Positions 1-12,797 of a DNA stretch of 64,000 nucleotides are shown here, in pieces (positions within the stretch are counted from its first letter, which is position 1; each line of letters begins with the position of its first letter). Made by a program: the position numbers and the translations under genes. Source of the stretch: Camillea tinctor. Lineage: Eukaryota; Ascomycota; Sordariomycetes; Xylariales; Xylariaceae. Location of the stretch: positions 38,079 through 102,078 of the forward strand of contig MU394151.1 of assembly GCA_022578605.1 (NCBI GenBank), read 5' to 3'. The notes under the pieces are model-generated. The model was not told the DNA's origin and made no database searches. It worked only from the letters and a program-made list of their open reading frames with translations.

Positions 1-2
1 GC

Positions 3-392
3 GTGTGTGTCTCGACACCCACGGGATCAACAGCCTATAACCTTGCTGCCGGCGGCTCGCTATGCCACCCGGAAAACCCGGTCATGCTAGTAACGTCAAT
101 ATGCGCACACACGCTCTCGTTCCGACCCATCATTCTGCCTGACACCATCGTGCTGCGCATCGGGGTGCCGTACGACGTGCGCACCAGTAGCTGGGCCAGC
201 TTCGACGGCCGCGAGCGCATCGAGATGTATCCAGGAGACTACGTGACCATCAGCGCGAGCCGTTTCCCCTTCGCCAGTGTGCAGCCTCCGGGAAGGCGTA
301 GCGAGGACTGGGTCAATAGCATTAGCGGAAAACTGGGCTGGAATACCCGACAGAAGCAGAAGAATGAGGGGTACAAGCCATGGGATAAATAA
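3..392 (+). CDS. NAD kinase (ATP-NAD kinase), C-terminal part, cut by the window edge
   Basis: This is the 3' end of an NAD+ kinase gene. The enzyme phosphorylates NAD to NADP in the cytosol and so supplies the cell's NADP(H) pool. The 129 visible residues begin inside the conserved motif STPTGSTAYN-AAGG, part of the NAD-binding site of the family. They run through the C-terminal beta-domain (a segment reading CAHTLSFRP-ILPD, then a conserved FDGRE) to a short basic tail ending GYKPWDK. The N-terminal half, with the GGDG motif, lies upstream of the window, so the reading frame has no start here and the first codon is internal. No intron is visible in this segment. Stop is TAA at 390-392. The family call is firm; which fungal paralogue (cytosolic or mitochondrial) cannot be decided from this piece. 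Confidence 0.9.
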   Translation: MCVSTPTGSTAYNLAAGGSLCHPENPVMLVTSICAHTLSFRPIILPDTIVLRIGVPYDVRTSSWASFDGRERIEMYPGDYVTISASRFPFASVQPPGRRSEDWVNSISGKLGWNTRQKQKNEGYKPWDK

Positions 393-1832
393 AGTGATGG
401 TGATTTCAGCACCGGCCAGAGGGGAGAAGGGGCATTAGCTGTATATTTGGTTTCTTGTGAATATTTCTAATACCATACGAAGCGTTCCCTGTAAACAGCT
501 ACTTCAGGTAGGTGGGTAGCATCTACGGATGCAAGTGATGTGAATACTTAGATATGTAATGTAAGAGTACACAGAGAAGAGAGAGGGAGAAGGGGATAGA
601 GTGTGTTATGTTAGGGAGACGATACGAAATGACATAATTCTGCAACATAAAAACATCGCTTGTCAGATGGAACGACCGGGGAACGCGGGACGGGCCAACT
701 CTTTATGTATCGAGATTTGAATCGTTCGGGAGATTGAGTGCCACTAACACAACTTACACAGCTAGCTCATCATAAGGTCTTGACATTATGTGACTTGAAA
801 ATTGAAAGGATCTACAGTAAAATTCCAACTATAGAATCACATTAATCGAATATATAGAGTTCATGCTAATGCGTATTATTATCTCATGTGAAATATTCTG
901 AAAGGTAATCTTGGGAAATAATGGATAATATCCATAGAAGTCAACCTCATAACCTTGGCATTTGACATATAAGCACAACGCTCTAACTAACTGACGTAAG
1001 GAACCAACAACGGATGGAAGATACAACCTACCTATTAATTAAAGCTATATACTTAACCCAATTGGCCAGTATAACAACCATCTATTAAGGTTATGCGATG
1101 TAGTTGTTTAAGATGGCCACTTAAGCTTGGTAGATCTGCAGCAAATGCAGTGCAACCATTTCTTTTTACTTCCTTTTGAAAATCTTTATTATAGTAGCAG
1201 AAGATTTTCCTTTTTTTTAACGGCTGCATTATGGTGTTTGTTTCACGTCGTCAGGAGGATGAAACATAGGAATCGAAGGTACGTTGCTGTTTAGAGATCT
1301 GATATGATGGTTGTGCGATACATAGACCGTTAATGATAACCGCGTGTTTTTTCTTTGATTATGATGATAATTCAACTCTTATCCTTATGGTATACCTCCG
1401 TTTATAGGAGGTTGAAGGTAGTTGTGCCTATGTATATATATATTACTCTAGGTACATAGATAGTAAGTAGGCGTGAAAGTGTAATAAGAAAAGAATCCCT
1501 GTCCCATCTCGCATCTGTTTTTCACCTAAAAGTCCCGAATCGGTAAGATCCGTTTCCGGCTCCTGTCTCTCTCTACCTACCGATCACTGACTACCTAATG
1601 ATCCTTCCTCTTCCTCTGTCGTTCTCCACCCCCACCTGCTCCGGAATCCAAACACTAGGTAATCCTAGTCGGTTCGATCTCGGGAAAAGGGGGGAGGGAA
1701 GGAAAAGGCCCAGACAAAGCCAAGATCTCGGGTGCTACCATATCTTTAAAGCGTTTGATATACGTACCTAAACACCACCTACAATATCGCAGGGGGCTTC
1801 TGAGTAAAGGTTTGTAAAACATTCTCTTCTTT

Positions 1833-1915
1833 TGCCACATGGCGCAGTTGGTCAGCACCTGGCTTACATTTTTGTGGGAACTAAATGTACGTGGGTTCGA
1901 ATCCTGCTGTAGCTA
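1833..1915 (+). pseudogene. tRNA-like sequence, probably a degraded tRNA or tRNA-derived relic
   Basis: Both internal polymerase III promoter elements are recognisable: an A-box-like TGGCGCAGTTGGTCAGC near 1840 and a good B box GGGTTCGAATCC at 1893-1904, followed by an acceptor-like TGTAGCTA ending at 1915. Pairing the supposed acceptor arms (1833-1839 with the 3' end) leaves two mismatches, the D stem has one C-A mismatch, and no clean 5-bp anticodon stem with a 7-nt loop can be drawn. A 7-bp inverted repeat (TACATTT / AAATGTA) sits where the anticodon arm should be. It therefore looks like a decayed tRNA or the head of a tRNA-derived SINE rather than a working tRNA. Confidence 0.35.
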
Positions 1916-1924
1916 CGCTTGTTT

Positions 1925-1950
1925 GTTAAAGTGTATGGGGGCACTTTAAC
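1925..1950. repeat. Perfect 9-bp hairpin just downstream of the tRNA-like relic
   Basis: GTTAAAGTG (1925-1933) and its exact complement CACTTTAAC (1942-1950) enclose an 8-nt loop. The same GTTAAAGTG word, with a matching imperfect inverted partner ending TTTTAACAG, recurs near 59399-59461. The motif may therefore belong to a small inverted-repeat element rather than being a terminator. Confidence 0.4.
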
Positions 1951-3446
1951 AGCAAGAGACCCTTTTTACTTGAGATGCTAGGTTTTCTTTTAATACTACA
2001 AAAAGTCTTGTATTAGTTATGTACGGTATATGGTTTTTTCTAGCATTAAAAGCGGTTTTTTCTTTGTTTACTTTAACACGTTAGTACGGGGTTTTTCCTT
2101 TACTTCAACCGTCTTATGCCCTATACAGGGATAAGGGCTTACAGTATATAATATTAGATAGGTCCGCCCGGACGTTAAATATATTATCATTATATTATCA
2201 TTTTCTTCTTTTGTTTCTGTTTCGCACTGCGCGATATATGGGTGCGCATATAGATTTGCATTATTAATACCTACATATGATTCTCGTCGCTGGGCAAGTT
2301 CTCTTATTGGAACTTCAAAGTTCTATCGAGCGATCATTTCATCTAACCCCTATAACCTACTTTGTGGCCAACCTACTATCTATACCTAATCCCACTACCT
2401 ATAAACCAGCCAAACCCGTCCCTCCCTCTCGTCTTTTCCTTCCTCTTCACCCAACCCGAGACAAAAAAAAAAGGTAAAAAACCACAACGATAAAACAATC
2501 TGCGCAGATTCCCCCCAAAAAGAGCCTCTTTTCTCTCTCTGCCAAGTCCATTTCCTGTCTGAAGTGACCATCTTGTGACCCCGACGGTGACGAGGCCCTT
2601 TCGACCAGGGGTGGAGGGAAGGGTTCGCGGCGATCAAGCAATCCGCCCCCGCCTGTCCGCACAACCCTGTACCTACATACATACGTACCTGCGTCTATGT
2701 CTGGTCGTCGGAACCGAAAGTAAACGTCACCTTAGAAGTGCCTAGGTTAGGTTAATAGATATGTACTAGGACCTGGTCGCGGAAAGATGTCCAGAGCGAT
2801 ATCTGCGTGGTGTGGGGACAGAGAACGTCTCAAGCCATGTTATTATTACCTGGTGCATACATATTGAATGTTGCTTCACATTTACGGTTTAGTACTTCAG
2901 GTGACGCATGCTTGGGGCTATTTTCTTTTTTCTTGGCTGTTTCTCGCCAGTGTTTCTGAGTTGTTTTCTTCTTCTTCAATGCCTTCCGTGGAAATTCTTA
3001 GGCTGTCTTGCTTCGGCAACTTGAATAGGGAGTTAGAAAAAAGCAGTTTTTGGTTTCGGTCTCAATAATCAATCCCCTCTCCTAAGAAAGGGGACTGGTC
3101 GTTTTTAATTTTACTATAGACTATATCAGAACCATGAGATCGGGTAAAGATTACCGCTCGCGGACCCAATAGTGAATATTTTCCCCCTTTTGTTCCACCC
3201 TGCTGCCAACGCCCGGAAACAAAATCGTAGTTCGTCCCCAATATATCGAATGTAGAATGAAAAATCCCAGACATAAAAGACATTCCGCTGAGTATTATAC
3301 TCGTGTACAAATTATTACCCGTCCTATTCCCTCAACCCCCCTTATAGTAATGGTATCATAGCCCATGATGACGGCGTCGATGTAGTGCAATAATGATAAG
3401 GAAATCATACAAAAAAGGACTGTTTTAATTATGCGTAACTATCCTT

Positions 3447-4512
3447 TTAATCATCCGACTCGTCGTCATCTGTCGTCTCGACAAATGTCATAGTGATACC
3501 CTCACCACCGTCGACATTCAGGTTGATGGCGTCGATGGCCTCTTGGCTCTGTCGCTTGGAAACAGCGGGGCGGTTCACGATGGGAAGAGTCTCAACGGAG
3601 CGGGTCTTGAATTTATCAGATGCCTGAATGTCTTTCACGAATCATTGGTTAGTATGGCGTTTAGTCGGAATTGTTAGCTAAGAACTTAAACTCACCGGCA
3701 GGAATGCCACGCTTGATATACATGCGAGTGACCTTAGTTCGTCGGCGGGGCTGCGACGCCTCATCTCGCTTGACACCAGCGTTGGCTGCGGCAACACGAG
3801 CGTTGCTCTCGCCTACGGTACCGGCAGTGTTGTCAACAATGATACCAACACCAGCACCGCCCTCTCCAGTACCGAGCTGGATGGTAGGGCCTTTGGTAAG
3901 AGCAGCCTCGGCAAACGTAAGAGCTCGGTCAAACCCAGCAAGATCACGCTTCTTGGGAGACTCCGAGTCCTCACGAGGGGCGATCTCTTTGCCCATTCCC
4001 TGCAATTGCGAAATCTGAGTCGCTTCGAAATTGTTAGTTTCGCTCTCAACATCGCAAGTATCTTTAAGACATACCTTGCTCCTGCAGATTTGGGTCCTCG
4101 GGGACGGCAGCAGCAGCAGCAGGAACAGAGGCAGAGCTAGCAGCGGGTGGTGTTGCAACAGTCTCGGCGGGTTCGGCGGGTTCGACAGGCACAACGTTGG
4201 CAGCAGCTACCGAGCTCCCCTCGGTGGATGGTACTGATGCAGCAGAAACAGCGTTTCCAGTTGTACCAGTAGCAGCACCTACTGCTGCGCCCTCCAAAGC
4301 GTTCATTAAGTTTGTTACATCTTGACCACCTCCGAACGAAATTTCACCATCACCGACTACCCTGTATGGCTATTAGTAACATTGCTGGCGGTCGGGCCGT
4401 AACATGAGGAGACGTACAAAGCGGGAGAGTAAGCTCCAAGATTAATGTTCAAAGGCAGGGCATTAACGCTGGCAAGGAAGCCGGCAACGGCAATCATCCG
4501 GTAGCTGACCAT
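3447..4512 (-). CDS. Secreted Ala/Pro-rich protein with several KR processing-like sites (uncharacterised)
   Basis: Four exons, complement of 3447-3631, 3696-4022, 4075-4361 and 4418-4512, give a 297-residue protein. It opens with a signal peptide (about residues 1-18, hydrophobic IAVAGFLASVNA) followed by LPLNINLGAYSPAL and an acidic-glycine segment GDGEISFGGG. A low-complexity Ala/Pro/Ser stretch spans about 55-118, then a more ordered C-terminal half ending in an acidic tail DDDESDD. Lys-Arg sites fall after residues 153, 213, 232 and 263, which would suit Kex2 cleavage in the Golgi; that is inference. The first intron has a normal CAG acceptor. The second and third keep the frame only with AAG acceptors (introns 4023-4074 and 3632-3695), each with a CAG exactly 8 nt further on that would cause a stop. 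I do not recognise the family and assign no function. Confidence 0.72.
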
Positions 4513-6941
4513 TTTGTCTGGTGTATAGGGAAATGACTGAAAGGATCGACCTAACGAGGTGTTGTTGTTCTTAGAACAGGGTGAATAGATAATAGCTATA
4601 ATATAAATTAAACGACCAGCGACGACCAGCGGAAGAAACGAAGACAGAAATATATCTGTTGATATGAAGGAAGAGACCGAAAATGAAAGAGTTAAGATCA
4701 AGAAATGAGCACAGCTGAGTGAACAGAAAACAGAAATTGGGGCTCACGATGACCTTCATATATGACGAGAGTCGAGCCCACTCTGGCGTTGAGATGTATC
4801 GCCACCGATTCGGAATTCTCACCTTCCATAGCACCTAAATCGCCAAGGCTGATAGAGCGCACAGGAGCCTCATCCCCTTGGCTGCCAAGGTGTTTCTATT
4901 CATGGACTTAAAATATCTTGAACAGGGTCTTTCATGGCGTAAAGGTTGGCGATCGATGGCTAGCCCTGGGGGGGTCTTCCGTTTGAAACAGCGTAGACGA
5001 CTTAGAATAGTACAAAACACCATAGATAGGAACGAGAATCATTTTGCTTGCGTGACATAGTCGTCCTTGGCTGAGAACGCCAAGTCCGGGAAATCTGTCA
5101 ATGCGAAGACGCGGAAGGTTGTGAGACGAGTATCAATCGTGGGTGGGTCAGTCAATCTTGAGACCTGCCAAGGGTATGCCAAGCGATAGCCATCTTTTCC
5201 CCGCGTCCAAGTCTTTTGCTTGAAGCTTTTCAAGCTTTTCGACCTCTAAAGGAATTGTGGTCTTGAGTCTGGGCTTGCAGCTCCTCCGCATCTGGGCTTT
5301 CCTGGCCCAGTTTATTCAGGACTTGACGGTATATCGCGCCAAGAGCGAAAGGGGGTAATTCCCAGATGCCGCTCTACGTTTGAGCACAGGCAACGGTCCT
5401 CATAGTTGGCCAATGGCCTCAAAACAACCCCTACTAGTCAGGAATTCTAAAGGTCCTTCCGCCTGTGATGAGTAGGTGATAGTGGTTGAAAGAGTGACTG
5501 TGTAGATGTATGGTAGTAGTGAGGTTCTCCAACCGCCTCAAGCTAGGGTAAGGGGAGAGTGATTCTCACCATCGAGTTGCTTCGACCCCTAACTGAATTT
5601 TGGGCTGACGCCCAGTTTCTTATAATAGTACATAATATGAGAAGTCCAGAAAAACATGAGATGCATAAACAACTTCTTACGGGATACAATTTTTTTTCTT
5701 CTGTTCTTTCGCAATCTGATCGATCAATTAACTTACCTGTCCACGTGGGTAGGCAGTTTATCCATGGTTAATTCTGAATACTGTAAACCCAACAAACTGG
5801 TTGAGTTCTTGTATTTACGTAAAGCCAAGGGTGGATGCAAAGAGCTTAGCTCTCAGTACCGGCGAACAAGACTTATTTGAAGCTTTGGCCGAGACCTTGG
5901 GTGCTACTTACCTGGGTATATCAAGCTTCGTCGCCAAGGTTGACCAAGACCCAGACCAAGAAAGTGACCAGGCCAGAGATTAGAGGCAAAACATATACGC
6001 AATTTATGATCGACGATGTACCCGTAAAGTTGGGATATTATATGTAGCATACCATCCGCTAGAATTGGTGAGGCAAAGCCAAGAAACAAAAAATCAATTG
6101 ATCCAATAAGGAAAAGAAGTGTAAATTGGTTGTAATAGTGATGACGGCTTGCTGCTTATGTTCTTTGCTTTGATTCTGAGCGGCTTGTGCGCTTGGCTTG
6201 GCTTTGCTATTCACTCCATAACCGCTACCACGTGAATAAGTTAGTAGGTATCAACAAATTATTGCTTACGAATCGTTATGATCATCGCAGTACAGAGTAT
6301 TCCAAGGTTATGAGTAATTTGTTTATTCCGTATTTTAGCAGTTTGGAGGGGATGTTATAGCACAGACTATGATGAAGTGTCGAAGTGCCAGGATATGAGA
6401 TGAGTTGATGTTTCAACATAGAAAAAGTTGAAGTGGACAGAATTGAAACAAAAAAAAAAAAGAAAAAAGGAAAGAAAAAAGAGGTTTGCGGGGAAAATTG
6501 AGAGACGGCGGGAATGTCTTTAGCTGCCCAGCCTGATCTCAGTAAGACAAAGCCACAAGGCAATGGACCAGCGCCACACTTTATCTCCTAACCTAGTGGG
6601 TTATAGTACTAGTACTGTAGCACAGTGGTTTCACTCTTGCAACACCTATGGATGTTTAGATTGTGCTTATAATGTGATATTTGCTTACAACCCCAAAGGT
6701 TCTTGGCCAATCCCTCGTATTGGTCATCTCGTGCATTAGGAGTTGTAAGTGCAAGTATAGCCGTAGGATTGAGCCACAGTAACACATACACTCGTTACTT
6801 TCCCCTCCTCAGCTGAGCCCATATAACGGATACTAGATAGGTAGATTCATACCTAATAGACTCAACTGGATGGTTTTAATCATTTCTTCACTATTTCATA
6901 CATGAGTATATAAGCACATCGCAAATAAGGTAACTCAACTC
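4513..6941. other. Intergenic region, no supported gene
   Basis: 2.4 kb between divergent genes: upstream of the secreted-protein gene (minus) and of the TAP-like hydrolase (plus). It presumably contains both promoters. Short open frames are present (for example around 4835-5060 and 5801-5983), but none shows a recognisable domain, intron pattern or coding-like composition. A mixed poly-A stretch lies near 6449-6480. Confidence 0.5.
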
Positions 6942-9473
6942 ATGGAAAAGCTTCATCACTCATCTGAGCCAACTGGTCGACCACCGCTCAGGAAGAGACC
7001 ATGGAGTGGGATATGCTTCTTCGCCGTGTGCAGCGCTATGCTGTTTGGCTTGGATGCCCTTCGGCGTCATAACCTAGATCAATATCTCCACGACCCTATC
7101 AATCACCAGAGCTGGGAGACCGAACCTCCTTCTGAGCATCCAGGATCGTGGTCGGATGTATGTCGGCTCCGAATCAACTGCGAGTTGATCATAACATGAT
7201 GCACCCAACATAGGTTTGATGCTGATCAAGTTGTTAAACATAGATCATCCCAAGTGAGAAACTCCAATGGCACCCATGTCCAAGCATCCTAGGCGTAGGT
7301 CTTCAATGCGCTAGGCTTACTGTTCCCATGGATTACCACCGTCCGTTGAATGAGTCGTCGGACAATCCAAAGGTGCACATTGCCATAGTGTTGACCCCAG
7401 GAGTGAATCGTACCAGAGACCCATCCACTTATTCCGAGTCTCCTCTCATCGTTAATCCGGGTGGTCCGGGAGGGAGTGGAACGGTTTTTGGGGCCATCGG
7501 TGGTTGGGGCTTACAAAAGACTGTCGGCGACCACCACGATATCATCGGATTTGATCCTCGAGGAGTCGGCGCGACGACGCCCAAGGCCGATTGTTTTGCA
7601 TCACCCGACGATCCCCAAGGCCTCGATGGACGAAACATTGCTTATATGAATCGACTGGCTTGGGAGGCAACCGGTCGTGATGTCGGCATCGCGAACTCTA
7701 GCAACATCGCACTCGGCAAGCTGAATGCGCGAGCCAAAGCAGTCGCCAAGCTGTGCAGGCGAGTAGATCAAGCTGATGGCGAAAATAGTATATTCCGGCA
7801 CGCCAATACTCCGAATGTCGCTCGCGACATGCTCTCTATCATCCACGCCTGGGATGAGTGGAGAACCACATCGGCCCTCAAACCAGCCAAGCCCATGCAA
7901 CGATCGGAAGCTGCAGATCCGTCTGATGAACTCCAGACGCATCCAAAAATAGCACCCCAGAGGTCTACCAAGGGAAAGCTTGTTTATTGGGGTTTCTCAT
8001 ATGGCTCGCTTCTAGGTGCAACCTTCGCCTCCATGTTCCCGGACAAGGTCGGCCGGGTCATCCTCGATGGCATCGTCGACGCTGACCACTATGTCGGTCC
8101 GGTCTGGATGGATAGCATCATGGATACCGACGAGATATGGGACAAGTTTTTTGTCTACTGCGCTGAAGCAACGCTAGCCTGTCCCTTCTACCGCCTTGGT
8201 GACCAGCCCGAAGACATCAAGGGACGATTTGATGAGATTATGACATGGCTAGAACAGAATCCAGCCGTTGTTCTGTCGCAGAGTTCGAATACCCCCGTCT
8301 TGGTGACTGCGAGCGATGTGAAGAAGATCATATTCTCAGCACTATACACTCCTGTTGGGCTTTTCCCCCTGGTCGCAACAGTTTTGAAGCTTTTGGTTGA
8401 TGGCCAGGTAAGTGGTCCTGAAGATTTTTATCAAAGCCCCCTTTTCTCTTAGTCAAGAGTATGTTATTGACGTTGTTTCTTCTGAAGATGAGCGGCGTGG
8501 TCTCCGGTGCTGCCCCTGTTGTTCTATGCCACAATATCAGCTTGCCTGTATGGCCTGATGATGCCATGAAAGCTATCGGGTGTGGCGACAAACGTTATAA
8601 ACTGGATGAAGACGTCCCTGGACTACAAAGGAAGTTTGAGACAGTAGCCTCGTATTCTTCGTTTGCCGATGTGGTAAGTTTCGCTCATCGAGTAGACGAC
8701 TAGAAAATGTTCTCTCTAACTTGGTGCCTGTCATAGTGGATAAGCATAGACGTAAATGTCGGCTGCAACGGTTGGGAAATCGAGACTAAAGACCCCCCGA
8801 TGAGATGGGATGATAACCCGGCTCACAAACCGACACCCATTGAGACCGGCTTCCCTCTGCTATTCCTCTCCAATCATCTTGACCCGGTGACACCATTGCA
8901 TGCTGCTCTCAAGATGACCCGCAAGTTTTCCAACTCCAGCATTATTGAGCAAGGCGCAGAGGGTCATTGTACATTATCAGTGCGTGGTTTTATGAGTTAT
9001 CCTCCTCCCTTCCTTCAGCATATCTCAGAAGTGAATCTTGCCTTTTTGGCTAAGCGAATGAAATTTTCACCTCTCCGGTACAATGTCAAGAGTTTAGAAA
9101 AACGTTACACAATAGGGGGATTACTGACTCCTCTATGTTATAGTGCTCCTCACTTTGCACCGTGAACCATATTCGGGCGTATCTCAATGACGGAATCGTG
9201 CCACCTGCACCGAAATTTGACTCGGGCGACTCGGACCACGGAGACTGGACTACGTGCGAATGCAAAGGGAAACCGTGGGCGCCAGCTCAGAGCTCTGAAG
9301 ATGAGCAGGAGATGGAAGCCCTGAAGGCCTACCGCGATGTAGGGTCTATCTTCGCAGCCCAAACTATGTATCAGCAGCTCGGCCACGGTAACCCTCTGAA
9401 GGACTTGTTTTTCGATACAAGCAAGGACGGGGTTTTAACTCCAAAGATTGACGACAGCTATTGGCAGTATTAG
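6942..9473 (+). CDS. Membrane-anchored alpha/beta hydrolase with TAP-like C-terminal domain (putative tripeptidyl aminopeptidase-type)
   Basis: Five exons (6942-7157, 7244-8407, 8488-8673, 8737-8979, 9144-9473) encode 712 residues. A hydrophobic segment at about residues 21-40 after a basic N-terminus suggests a type II signal anchor, so the catalytic part would face the lumen or outside. The segment SDIIPSEKLQW-PC and QCARLTVPMDY are the usual family entry motifs. The oxyanion region is NPGGPGGSG near 143-151. The nucleophile elbow GFSYGS places Ser at about 324, with the acid Asp in SNHLDPVTPL (about 571) and His in GHCTLS (about 599). The C-terminal portion matches the TAP-like domain found with alpha/beta-hydrolase fold 1. 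Members cleave N-terminal peptides or hydrolyse small esters; substrate is not predictable here. Intron 2 ends in AAG. Start is the first ATG in frame ahead of the anchor. Confidence 0.88.
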
Positions 9474-10141
9474 AATGTCTAGGTATCTGTCACGCACGAG
9501 AGTCTTAGCAAGTGCTTATGTACTTGATGACGATGTTGTTTTGTGGGAAAGTAGAACTACAACTAGCTCTGGCAAGATGGTTACCTACCTAACATACATA
9601 GAACACTCTTTTTTGTTCCCCTACTGTGTATGCGTTTCCTTGTACTCTATAATCTAACACACCGCTCTTGACACGATTAGAGGAGCAATATATGGGAGGG
9701 TCTAACGATTATAAACCATCAGTCACTTTCCAGCTGTTCCTTTGACACATTTTAGTATTATAGTTGTCCTACTCACCCTTTTCAACATCCAATGATGAAT
9801 TCCGTCGGTGTGACTGTATGGCTAGTGTCATCATAGTTCATAACTTTGTAATCTGTAACCGTACCGCAATCTAGGCAGACTGTAAATCTACTACAAGTGT
9901 TTTATGAGGTTGCGTGAGACTTGAAGCTACCCTTAGTCCATAACCCCTATCGTACTATCGAGTTAGATATAGATAATGGGATAGTAAATAGGGGATATAT
10001 TGACCTCAGTATACCGTCATTGATTCTCGAAGGAAAGTAAATTAAAAGAACTCCTTCGAAATCAAGGTCATACGAATACATGCAGAGGCAATAATTCATT
10101 AGGTATCTACGTGGAACACAGAGTATTTCTGTGTGGGTTAT

Positions 10142-10237
10142 GTGTAACGGTATCGCAAGCATTTGTAGTTCTAGTTCCTCGCACAACAACGTGATAACCT
10201 CAGTCCTTGCTAGTGCTAGGCCCCTCGTGACACTATG
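10142..10237 (+). repeat. Dispersed repeat family A, copy 1
   Basis: About 95 bp that aligns, with small gaps, to 59782-59880. Shared blocks include GTAAC, TGTAGTT, the word CACAACAAC, and CCCTCG-GACACT with the terminal ACTATG. The two copies are diverged, as expected for old transposon remnants such as LTR fragments. No coding sequence is attached to either copy. Confidence 0.6.
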
Positions 10238-12773
10238 TAAGCACTTTTATAGTTTCTGGTTCCCCGAGTCCCCACAACAAGAAGTTAGATAGCCAGCGGT
10301 TCGGAATGGGGTTGGTTAATAGTAGAGTTGTGGACAATTTAGAGTACTTTTCAGGCCTGTTATGAACTGTTGTAGAGTTAAGGCCGCATGAAAATTTTTT
10401 TTTTTTGATTATTTGATCTTATAGAAAACATTGACTGAATTGGCATTGAATCGCATAGTATGTTGTGTCTTATCTTGATCATCTTTTCTGAACTTACATG
10501 TAACGACTCATTGATGTGCATATCCGTAATCTATAAGATGTGCATGTTCAATCCATTTCACCAGGAACTAGGTCAGCGAAGTGGGCCGCCCCTATGAACA
10601 CTAGGTATATAGTAACGCATGTAGGTGGTGTAGATACGCTGGTCCGTATTGGGGATCCTAGTTGTAAATCTCGTGACTGAAAGCAAGCTTCAGGACCTTT
10701 TTTCCCGCCTCTTTCTCCACTTGCCCGGTCGCGACTTGGCTAAAGGGAGTGTTCTTGTTCGTTCAAGTCTTTGTCGGTCTGTCGATCACTTGAATCTCGT
10801 GTTGGGAAAGGAGTTTAGGTATATATATGGCTTTCCTAAAATTTTTCATCCGTCGGCTTGAATAGCTTCAATTGGGATAGGAAGCGCAGGAGCCTTAGCA
10901 GACTCATAACCTGGACTAAACGCTTACGTACCTAATGTGTAAGTGTATGTACCCAGGCGAACCAAACTTAGGTGTCACTGGGATGGATCACGATAGCTTC
11001 GTGCCCAAAGATCGTGAAACAAGTCCAACAACACGAACATTAACCGGAATGCCAAGGGACCAAATCACGGCTTCGTTCGTTGCATCTCATACCTAAACCA
11101 GTTAAATTACCGATCGGACATAGGAAACGAATTGAGCCTCAAGCCTTGGCAAGAGTGACGATCGACGCGTGTAGTTGTCGAATCTTAGTATAGACAACCG
11201 ACATCGACGCTACATAAAACATAATGAGACATCTAGAAAGACGATAGACGATACGTAACTAGATGGTTATGTACATACATTAGCAGCAGCTCGGTCAGTC
11301 GTTATAGTTATAGGTTAGTCGTACGCAAAACAACTTGCATGGACCGGCATGGACCCCATCAGCCGATAGCATTCTAGAAGCAGCCTACCTCTTACCAGAC
11401 AGCCAGATAAACTTGCGATGGTTCCACATAGACCGGTGCTATTCGGCCTTGGTCACGGAGGCTCCTCGGCGCGTGACCTCGAGTCGAGGATTTGGTGGCG
11501 GGGCCCTGGGTCTCCCATCACAGCACTATCCCTAGAAACGGTAGTAATCCTCGTGGAATTTCGCGCACAACGATCCAGGGGTGGTGTGGTTCTCCCCCAG
11601 CTAAAACCCCCAGAAATCTCCTTTTCCTCTCGCCTCGCCCACATGGCCACAACCCGCACACCATTTCTGCTACCCATGGGGACTCCTCGCCCCAAAGTCC
11701 CAAAAACCTGCAAGTCCGGAGGAACTGGAGAACGACGATAAAATATGGAGAAGCCTCACCGGGGCCCCAGCCGTAGTATGGCGTAGACAGCGGTGACCAC
11801 CCGCACTTATACAGCAAAACAACGACAATTGTCGCTCTTACCTCGGCGGCATTTTTCTTTCTTGACCACGAATCCACTTGATGATACTTTTCTTTTTCTT
11901 TGTCTTTCTTTTTTTTCTTTTTTTCCAATGAGGTGTTGTCTCGAGATATTTAGTCGTTGTATGTTGTTTAACTGACGATACCAAGCTTCTTTCTTACGGG
12001 CTCTAGTTGCTTGGCCTAAAGAGGACATTAGAGAGGGGCGGGGATTGGACTGGGGGGGTAGAGTGATCGTGGCCAGACAATTCGTCAACTGGGCGTAGGA
12101 TAAGCTTTTTCTACCAATTCTACGATCTCTATCCCAGTCCCAAAAGGCCTAAGTTATCGTTAATCAACGGCAATTAGGAGTTGCCGTGATACCAAGCAAC
12201 GGGAAAGGCGTGCCCAGACGGCACATTTCCAGCCAATCATCCTGACCCCCCGAAGCTAGAAAGTATGTAAGAGGGAGAAAAAAACCTCGAAAAAAAAAAA
12301 GAAAAAAAAACCTAACCAAATCATCACCCCTGATAGTTGTTACGACTTTTCAATGGTTCAAAAAATTCTCGAGTGGGGGTCGGCCAACCGGGCCAAAACC
12401 CAGGCCTCAAGGGACCCTGAACCATTTACAAGAAGTTGGGAAGAAGACCGAAGGGGTCATCGTCATACATGCATTGGAAAATAGACTCGAAAAAATGACC
12501 GTCATATGACTAGACCGGGAACGTCCGATTAGCGCGTAAGGAGTGAAAATACGGAGATAAATAATAATAATAATAAAAAAGATAAAAAGTTAGATAGAAG
12601 AAGATACAAAACCTCATTACCCCCCGTGCTGACCGCGTACTTACGTTACACTGCTGTCTCCCTTCTTTCTTCTCCCTTACTCAATTCCGGTTGGAGTCTT
12701 TCCCCCATATCCGATAACTCCCTTCCGATCTCCCTTATATCTTCCCTCTCCTACCTACCCTATACCCATTGAC

Positions 12774-12797
12774 CTCTCTCTCTCTCTCTCTCTCTCT
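12774..12797 (+). repeat. (CT)12 microsatellite in the sugar-porter promoter
   Basis: An uninterrupted CT dinucleotide run ending 110 bp upstream of the start codon at 12908. Pyrimidine-rich tracts of this kind are common just upstream of fungal transcription starts. Confidence 0.85.

Larger units (their letters stand above)
393..3446. other. Intergenic spacer without a supported gene
   Basis: About 3 kb between the NAD kinase and the convergent secreted-protein gene. Open frames here are short, lack family resemblance and overlap homopolymer-rich DNA, so none is called. The stretch holds a tRNA-like relic (1833-1915) followed by a perfect hairpin (1925-1950). Much of the rest is A+T-rich with frequent short TATATA runs. 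Confidence 0.6.

Noticed and set aside
11335..11928. Cluster of overlapping GC-rich frames on both strands
   Set aside because: Frames overlap in every direction, peptides are low-complexity, and no start or stop combination gives a family-like protein.
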